Source of the DNA: JBMYYR01 sp049609625
GTDB lineage: Bacteria > Bacteroidota > Bacteroidia > Flavobacteriales > CAJXXR01
NCBI GenBank assembly: GCA_049609625.1
Contig: JBMYYR010000027.1
Coordinates: forward strand, 1 to 28,364
Reading direction: 5' to 3'
DNA length: 28,364 nucleotides
Below the pieces are notes generated by a model. The model searched no databases and had not been told where the DNA came from. It saw only the letters and a list, made by a program, of their open reading frames with translations. The number at the start of each line of letters is the position of its first letter. Within the stretch, counting starts at the first letter, position 1. The translations under genes were made by a program, and so were the position numbers. This document shows positions 23,251 through 28,364 of this stretch, one piece after another.

Positions 23251-24846
23251 TTATTTGTTTTTTATGGCGTCTAAATAGCGTTTCAATTGTTTTTTAACGA
23301 CTGGGAATAAGAAATACATTCCGATCATATTTGGGAAAACCATCGCAAATATCATGGCATCCGAGAAGTCCCAAATGGATTTCATACTTGCTGAAGCTCC
23401 AATAACAACAAAGACTAAAAACAACACTTTGTAAGTCAAATCGGCTGCTTTTCCTCTTCCGAATAAAAATTTCCAAGATTGTAAACCATAATAAGACCAA
23501 GAAATCATAGTCGATACAGCAAAAAGAACAACAGCCACCGTTAAAAATACATTAGAAAATGGAATGTATTGAGCAAAAGCTTTGGAAGTAATTCCTGCAC
23601 CTTCATAAGACAAGCCATCAATAATAACAGCACCTGCGCCATCGCCACCATAGGCAAAATGACCTCCAAAATTAAAAATAATAATAACTAAAGCCGTCAT
23701 CGAACAAATAATTACGGTGTCTATAAAAGGTTCTAATAAAGCTACCAAACCTTCTGATGCTGAGTATTTTGTCTTAACAGCAGAGTGGGCAATAGATGCC
23801 GAACCAGCACCAGCTTCGTTTGAAAAAGCTGCTCTTTTGAATCCGACTAAAAGGACACCAATTACACCACCAACGCCAATAGCTTGTGGATTGAAGGCTT
23901 CGGTGATAATCAATGAAATGGCATCATCAATCAAAGAAAAATTAGCCCCTAAAATATATAAACAAGCCAAAAGGTAAAGTAAAGCCATAAAAGGCACTAC
24001 TTTTTCGGTAACTTGTGCAATTCGTTTGATTCCTCCAATAATGATAACCCCAACAACAAGTGCCATAACGACCCCAATCCAAAATCCTGCGCCTGTACTT
24101 TCTAAGCCCATCAATTCTTTTAGAACAACAGTTGCTTGATTAGATTGTGCTGCATTTCCACCTCCAAAAGAACCTCCGATACAGAAAATAGCAAAGATAG
24201 CGGCGGCAATTTTACCAAGTGTTTTGAAGCCTTTTTCTTTTAATCCTTTACTAATATAGTACATCGGGCCACCGTAAATTGTACCATCTTCACCAACATC
24301 TCTATATTGAACGCCTAATGTACATTCAACAAATTTGGTCGACATACCTAAAAGTCCACAAATAATCATCCAAAAGGTAGCTCCAGGGCCACCGAGAGCA
24401 ATGGCGAGTGCCACACCAGCAATGTTTCCATTTCCAACTGTTCCCGAAACTGCTGTTGCAAGAGCTTGAAAATGAGTAACTTCACCTTGCTTGCTTTCAT
24501 CTTTTATGGTGTCGGGAATATCGCCATCTATAGCTAAATTAGAATCTCCGGCGCTATGCTGATCAACTTCGTCATATTTTCCACGAACCACATTTATCGC
24601 TTTTCCAAAAAATCTGATATTCGGAAAACCAAAATAAATTGTAAAAAAGGCTGCTGATCCAACCAAAAGCATCAATACAAAAGGGGTGTCAAAAACTTTG
24701 AAAAAAACGACACTGCTAAAAAAGTCTGAAATAGGCTGAAAAGCTTCATCAATCTGTTGGTCGATTCCCTTTTCTTTGACCAGTTCTTGGGCAAACATTG
24801 CTTTTGAAAACAAAAGGCAAAAAAGTGTTGTAAATAGGTTTTTCAT
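23251..24846 (-). CDS. alanine/glycine:cation symporter (AGCS family)
   Basis: This 531-residue polytopic transporter imports alanine or glycine with Na+ or H+. Family signatures are GTVGNGNIAGVALAIALGGP (135-154), GGPMYYISKGL, SFGGGNAAQSNQA and NEAGAGSASIAHSAV, which form the substrate and ion sites, with about ten to eleven membrane helices. The N-terminus looks like a cleavable signal (1-20, ending MFAQ), and a polar loop of roughly 35 residues (about 88-123, rich in Asp) precedes the first signature, making it longer than the 450-490 residues of many relatives. Substrate choice cannot be read from sequence. It starts 64 bases after the RfbD-like gene; no clear promoter was seen there. Confidence 0.93.
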   Translation of the reverse strand: MKNLFTTLFCLLFSKAMFAQELVKEKGIDQQIDEAFQPISDFFSSVVFFKVFDTPFVLMLLVGSAAFFTIYFGFPNIRFFGKAINVVRGKYDEVDQHSAGDSNLAIDGDIPDTIKDESKQGEVTHFQALATAVSGTVGNGNIAGVALAIALGGPGATFWMIICGLLGMSTKFVECTLGVQYRDVGEDGTIYGGPMYYISKGLKEKGFKTLGKIAAAIFAIFCIGGSFGGGNAAQSNQATVVLKELMGLESTGAGFWIGVVMALVVGVIIIGGIKRIAQVTEKVVPFMALLYLLACLYILGANFSLIDDAISLIITEAFNPQAIGVGGVIGVLLVGFKRAAFSNEAGAGSASIAHSAVKTKYSASEGLVALLEPFIDTVIICSMTALVIIIFNFGGHFAYGGDGAGAVIIDGLSYEGAGITSKAFAQYIPFSNVFLTVAVVLFAVSTMISWSYYGLQSWKFLFGRGKAADLTYKVLFLVFVVIGASASMKSIWDFSDAMIFAMVFPNMIGMYFLFPVVKKQLKRYLDAIKNK

Positions 24847-24910
24847 AAGAGGATTTTGGAGTTTTTTTTATTTTGAACAGCAATTTAGTAAAAAAAATGA
24901 CTTTGCGAGG

Positions 24911-25819
24911 CTAATCAAAGCTTTTCAAGTCCATTTGTTTTAAACTTTCTTTAAAACTGAGCGGATTATACTTGAATTTTTGCTTTGCTTTTGTGCCTTC
25001 CAAAGCCGTGTAGAGTGGGCGAGGGGCTTTCAGATTCAGCGTTTTGGTTTCGATGGCTTGGACGAGCGATTGATCAAAATTATAATATTCAGCCAGTTGC
25101 ATCACAAAATCAAACAGCGATTTTGATTCTGGGCCAGTGATGTTAAAAATTCCATCAGACTGATTATCAACTGCTAAAAGACAAGCCATAGCTAAATCAT
25201 CAGCAAAAGTTGGTGCTTTTATTTGGTCGGAAAACACTTTAATATGTTCTTCGTTTTTGAGGCTATTTTTTGCCCAAGTATAGAAATTTTTTGAACTGCC
25301 ATCAAACACCTGTCCGTATACAAAGCTGGTTCTGAGGATGGTATAATGTAAATCGGACTCTAAAAGCAGCTGTTCTGCCTTAGCTTTGCTTTTGGCATAA
25401 ACCGAAAGCGGATTAATCGGGTCGCTTTCCAAATACGGCGTCTGTGCTTTTCCATCAAACACAAAATCGGTAGAAATAAATACAAATTGAATGTTTTGTT
25501 TGCCGATGGCTCGGATGAAATACTCAACAGATTTAGTGTTGTTTTCGTAACAAGCTTCTGGATGTTGTTCGCAGCCATCCACGTTTGTCATGGCGGCACA
25601 ATGAATAATTGCCGTAGGTTTATAATTAGAAATTATGGATTCAATAGATTGATAATCAGTAATATCTAAGGTTTTGTAATTTACTGTATGTTTCGGATTT
25701 AGCCTCGACGTTCCTCTTCCTGTAAAACAAGCTTCCCATTGATTTTTATTCATAAGAAAGTCAACCAGCGACTGACCGAGCAAGCCATTTGCTCCGGTGA
25801 TTAAAAGGCGTTTGCTCAT
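24911..25819 (-). CDS. RfbD-like NAD(P)-dependent reductase (extended SDR)
   Basis: This 302-residue protein is an extended short-chain dehydrogenase/reductase of the dTDP-4-dehydrorhamnose reductase type. It shows the cofactor loop GANGLLGQ (9-16), IIHCAAMTNVDGCEQHPE (71-88), STDFVFDG (116-123) and the active-site YAKSK (Tyr141, Lys145). These fit RfbD, which makes dTDP-L-rhamnose, but the other rhamnose genes (rfbA, rfbB, rfbC) are not in the window, so another sugar-nucleotide reduction is possible. It begins three bases after the K+ channel stop, with no obvious functional link. Confidence 0.85.
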   Translation of the reverse strand: MSKRLLITGANGLLGQSLVDFLMNKNQWEACFTGRGTSRLNPKHTVNYKTLDITDYQSIESIISNYKPTAIIHCAAMTNVDGCEQHPEACYENNTKSVEYFIRAIGKQNIQFVFISTDFVFDGKAQTPYLESDPINPLSVYAKSKAKAEQLLLESDLHYTILRTSFVYGQVFDGSSKNFYTWAKNSLKNEEHIKVFSDQIKAPTFADDLAMACLLAVDNQSDGIFNITGPESKSLFDFVMQLAEYYNFDQSLVQAIETKTLNLKAPRPLYTALEGTKAKQKFKYNPLSFKESLKQMDLKSFD

Positions 25820-25822
25820 AAT

Positions 25823-26857
25823 TTAGTTGATGTTGAATAAGGTATTTAGAGCTTTTATTTGCTCCGGATTTCCTAAGACAAACAGTTTTTCTTCGGGTGT
25901 AATTTTGGTTTCCACAGATGGATTGATGATGTAATTTCCATCGGCAGTTTTTAGTCCGATAATCGAACAACCCGAGCTTTCACGCAGTTTAAGTTCGAGA
26001 ATGGTTTTGCCCTGAAGATGCTCGGGGATGTGATGGTAGCAGATTTCTTCGAGTGTTATTCCTGATGAAGAACCAACCGTCATGGCGTCTATAAATTCCA
26101 CCAAATCAGGAGAAACGACCAGTGTTGCCATGTGGCTTCCGCCGACCTTGTCGGGCATTATAACGTTGTCTGCTCCAGCAACATAGAGCTTATTTACGGT
26201 GTTGTCGTTTGAGGCGCGTGAGATAATTTTTAGGTTCGGATTCATCTGTCTGGCAGTCAACACCACAAAGAGGTTATCGGCGTCTTTGGGCAGAGTAGAG
26301 ATGAGTGCCGAAGCCGCCTGAACATTTGCAAGTTCCAGTACTTCGTCGTGCGTTACGTCGCCGTTGATGGTAAAATGTCGGTGATCTACAGTGATGTTGT
26401 TTACTGCGGTTTCGTTGCTGTCAATCACAATGTAGGGTTTGTTGTGGTTATTGAGTGTTTCGGCGGCCTGTCTACCGTTTCTTCCATAGCCACAAATGAC
26501 CACATGCCCCGTAAGTTTACTTATGGTTCGTGAGTTTCTTTTCTCTTTCATTTTTTTATAAAATTTGGATTCACTAGCTGTCCGCGAAAACACGGTAATA
26601 AAATAAGCATACGAACCGATGCTTGATAAAATGAGGATAGATGTAAAAATCCGACCAGCGACAGACAAGGTTTCAACCTCGCTAAAACCAACAGTCGACA
26701 CCGTAATAACGGTCATATAAAACGCGTCGACCAGACTAAAATTTTCAATAAGCAAAAAACCTGCTGTTCCGGTAGCTATAACGGCAAAAAACCAACGGCT
26801 AGCAAAATAGAGTTCGTTGGTGCCAAAGAATTTGTTGACTAAGATGTTAAAGTTCAA
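25823..26857 (-). CDS. potassium channel with RCK (TrkA) domains
   Basis: This 344-residue protein is a two-helix K+ channel fused to a ligand-gating ring. Membrane helix 1 (about 22-38), the pore and selectivity filter STVGFSE (54-60), helix 2 (about 68-91), then an RCK N-domain with GHVVICGYGRNGRQ (117-130, GxGxxG nucleotide loop) and an RCK C-domain (about 255-344). The layout resembles MthK-type channels. The filter has TVGFS in place of the usual TVGYG. The first usable start is a TTG at 26857; no ATG lies before the pore, and an in-frame stop is about 24 bases upstream of the TTG. It overlaps the PspC gene by 11 bases, suggesting coupled translation. Confidence 0.9.
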   Translation of the reverse strand: MNFNILVNKFFGTNELYFASRWFFAVIATGTAGFLLIENFSLVDAFYMTVITVSTVGFSEVETLSVAGRIFTSILILSSIGSYAYFITVFSRTASESKFYKKMKEKRNSRTISKLTGHVVICGYGRNGRQAAETLNNHNKPYIVIDSNETAVNNITVDHRHFTINGDVTHDEVLELANVQAASALISTLPKDADNLFVVLTARQMNPNLKIISRASNDNTVNKLYVAGADNVIMPDKVGGSHMATLVVSPDLVEFIDAMTVGSSSGITLEEICYHHIPEHLQGKTILELKLRESSGCSIIGLKTADGNYIINPSVETKITPEEKLFVLGNPEQIKALNTLFNIN

Positions 26858-27068
26858 AAGCGCGCTTTCGTTTATAGGTTAAATTGTCTTTAAGTTTCAG
26901 CATCATCATCATAAAAAGATAGATAATCAGCGGAGAACCAAAGGTTAGGAAGCTAAAATAGATAAAACCTAAGCGTAAATCCGAGACATTTAGGCTAAAG
27001 CGTTCGGCAATGCGCGCGCAGACGCCAAAAGCGTTTTTTTCGTAGATATGTCTAAGGCGGTTAATCAT
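26847..27068 (-). CDS. PspC domain small membrane protein
   Basis: This 73-residue protein is essentially one PspC domain: GVCARIAERFSLNVSDLRLG (15-34) and a hydrophobic helix (about 36-58), ending in a basic tail KRKRAF. In other bacteria PspC is a membrane stress sensor acting on PspA; no PspA-like gene is visible here, so this role is only suggested. Length is short compared with enterobacterial PspC (about 120) but normal for stand-alone Bacteroidota forms. It overlaps DUF2851 upstream by 8 bases and the K+ channel downstream by 11, so all three are likely translated together. Confidence 0.85.
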   Translation of the reverse strand: MINRLRHIYEKNAFGVCARIAERFSLNVSDLRLGFIYFSFLTFGSPLIIYLFMMMMLKLKDNLTYKRKRAFEL

Positions 27069-28317
27069 GTTTTTGAAGAATTTTGAGTCCTATTCCGCAA
27101 GATAGGCATTTTTTTGAAATACAATAGTTTTTATTTTTATGAATGATAAATTGACTATCGAGCGCATGCTGGTTTTTAAAGCCATTTTCCTCCATCAATC
27201 GGGTAATGTTGTTGTCCTCTGCTTTTTGGTTTCTAAGAAACTCTAAACTGGTTTCGAGCTCAGCTTCTTTTGCTTCGGCGTAAGTGAGTTTCAAGGGTAG
27301 TATTGCATTAATCCACAAGGTGTTAAGTCCTTGTTTGCCGAAGCCTTTTTTTCTGGGTTTGGATGATTTTTTTAGGGTATAATGCGTGTCCCAAAAGGGA
27401 TGAAGTTCAAGATTTTTAAGTTGGTGTTCAATATCGGAAAACGAACGGTGTAAAAGAAAGTTTTCTAAGGTATCGATTTCAGAAAATAGCTGAGCAAAAA
27501 GGGCAAGTTTTATGGTCGGAAAAGCACTTGGGCGAATCCGCATAAACACCCATTGGTGTGCTGGCAGTTCTTCAAGTTGATGAAGTGTTTTAAGATGTCG
27601 ATATTCCGAAATCAGCTGTTTTATGTAGCCATCCGACTCGTCGACATCGTTTAGAAAACCTGCCGAACCAAGCAAAAGCGCAGTGGTTCGCGACGGTTGA
27701 TTGGCGTATTTTGAAAGTAGCTTATAGGGTATATATTGACTCAGTTTTTTAAACTGCTCCTGATTTTTATTCAGACCCAAAGCATAAAAAAATTGCTCGT
27801 AAATACCTTGGTATTTAATTTCAGAAGTTTCATTTTCAACCTGTTGCACTTTGGCTTCAAAACGCTCAAGAATCATTTTTTCTTTATAAAAACTCAGCCA
27901 ATGCGCATCCAAATCATTCAAAATAAACCGACAGGGCAGGTGTTCGCTCTGTTTTTCAATCTTCAAATAATTTTGATAATATAGGTTTGGAACAAGCCCT
28001 TTTAGCTCCAAAACCGGACAATTGAGTTCAGGAATATCAAGGTCATTTTCCCAAACAACATGCAAAATGACATTCAAATAGTTTGAGTCGTTTTGATGGC
28101 CGTGCGCTCGCCAATCCGAACTTTTTACATGAATTTCAACCTGCCCGTACCAAACGGTGGAGTCAACTTCAATAGTAGCTTCCAAAAAATCTGGTCCGCT
28201 GTTGTGGTTATGAAAGCCTTTGAAACGCACTATAATTTGCTCGCCATCAACCGAAGTCAGCGACTTTGTGTTGTACAATTGATGGTTCCAAACGGTATGC
28301 AAAAACGCTTCTTTCAT
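27061..28317 (-). CDS. DUF2851 family protein
   Basis: This protein of about 418 residues belongs to DUF2851, a family common in Bacteroidota with no known function. The N-terminal half has the best conserved part: FHNHNSGPDFLEATIEVDST, VEIHVKSSDWRAHGHQND and LNVILHVVWENDLD (within about 35-95). The acidic residues and the [IV]EIHxKSSDW core recall the fold of PD-(D/E)XK nucleases, but no activity is known. The C-terminus ends with a Cys cluster CISKKCLSCGIG, possibly metal-binding. I start at ATG 28317; a GTG two codons earlier at 28323 is also possible. Nothing is seen in the last 47 bases of the window. Confidence 0.85.
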   Translation of the reverse strand: MKEAFLHTVWNHQLYNTKSLTSVDGEQIIVRFKGFHNHNSGPDFLEATIEVDSTVWYGQVEIHVKSSDWRAHGHQNDSNYLNVILHVVWENDLDIPELNCPVLELKGLVPNLYYQNYLKIEKQSEHLPCRFILNDLDAHWLSFYKEKMILERFEAKVQQVENETSEIKYQGIYEQFFYALGLNKNQEQFKKLSQYIPYKLLSKYANQPSRTTALLLGSAGFLNDVDESDGYIKQLISEYRHLKTLHQLEELPAHQWVFMRIRPSAFPTIKLALFAQLFSEIDTLENFLLHRSFSDIEHQLKNLELHPFWDTHYTLKKSSKPRKKGFGKQGLNTLWINAILPLKLTYAEAKEAELETSLEFLRNQKAEDNNITRLMEENGFKNQHALDSQFIIHKNKNYCISKKCLSCGIGLKILQKHD

Positions 28318-28364
28318 GTTCACTACGTGTTAAGTTTCACAAGGTTGTTGAGGTAAATTATTTT

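Overview
The window is an AT-rich, gene-dense stretch that reads as a chromosome segment of a Bacteroidota bacterium, most likely Flavobacteriia/Flavobacteriaceae. Indicators are a GWxTD-type protein, DUF3098, DUF2851 and DUF2007 proteins, a type IX secretion (T9SS) C-terminal sorting signal, the lipB-ftsX-DUF3098-uppP gene order, and Bacteroidota-type promoters (TAnnTTTG at -7, TTTG near -33). The genus cannot be fixed from sequence alone. I see no tRNA, rRNA, CRISPR array, intact insertion sequence or prophage.

Layout. (1) 1-307, minus strand: the first codons of a DnaQ-like exonuclease cut by the window edge, behind a DUF2007 gene. (2) 488-9624, plus strand: a tightly spaced run of a GWxTD protein, LpxL-type acyltransferase, GT2 glycosyltransferase, secreted endonuclease I with a T9SS signal, MnmA, a membrane TPR/HTH regulator and a two-gene 5'-nucleotidase. 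(3) 9906-12478, plus strand: dnaA with its own terminator, then an orphan lipoprotein with a near-consensus promoter. (4) 12475-17108, minus strand: a compact envelope/lipoate cluster of SIS-domain sugar isomerase, lipB, ftsX, DUF3098, uppP and a glycosyltransferase, with 0-12 bases between genes. (5) 17109-17439: the only gene-free stretch over 300 bases, which looks like a decayed or repeated element. (6) 17440-20367, plus strand: a YceI lipoprotein, two very small membrane proteins, aroQ and a saccharopine dehydrogenase-like gene, closed by a strong terminator. (7) 20541-28317, minus strand: DUF2851, PspC, K+ channel with RCK domain, RfbD-like reductase, alanine/glycine symporter, helix-hairpin-helix protein and dnaX.

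Most genes are housekeeping functions: envelope building (LpxL, GT2, UppP, FtsX, sugar isomerase), tRNA modification, replication (DnaA, DnaX), lipoylation and ion or amino-acid transport.

The most notable feature is dnaX. Its open frame stops after 366 codons at an A AAA AAC heptamer followed directly by TAA. The conserved C-terminal tail continues in the +1 frame. A 10-base perfect inverted repeat flanks the site. This could be programmed recoding making gamma-like and tau-like forms, a two-gene split, or a homopolymer sequencing error; the sequence alone does not decide. Other items of note are a nucleotidase with its two domains on separate genes in reversed order, a 59-codon membrane-protein gene overlapping aroQ, and the disrupted element upstream of the isomerase gene.
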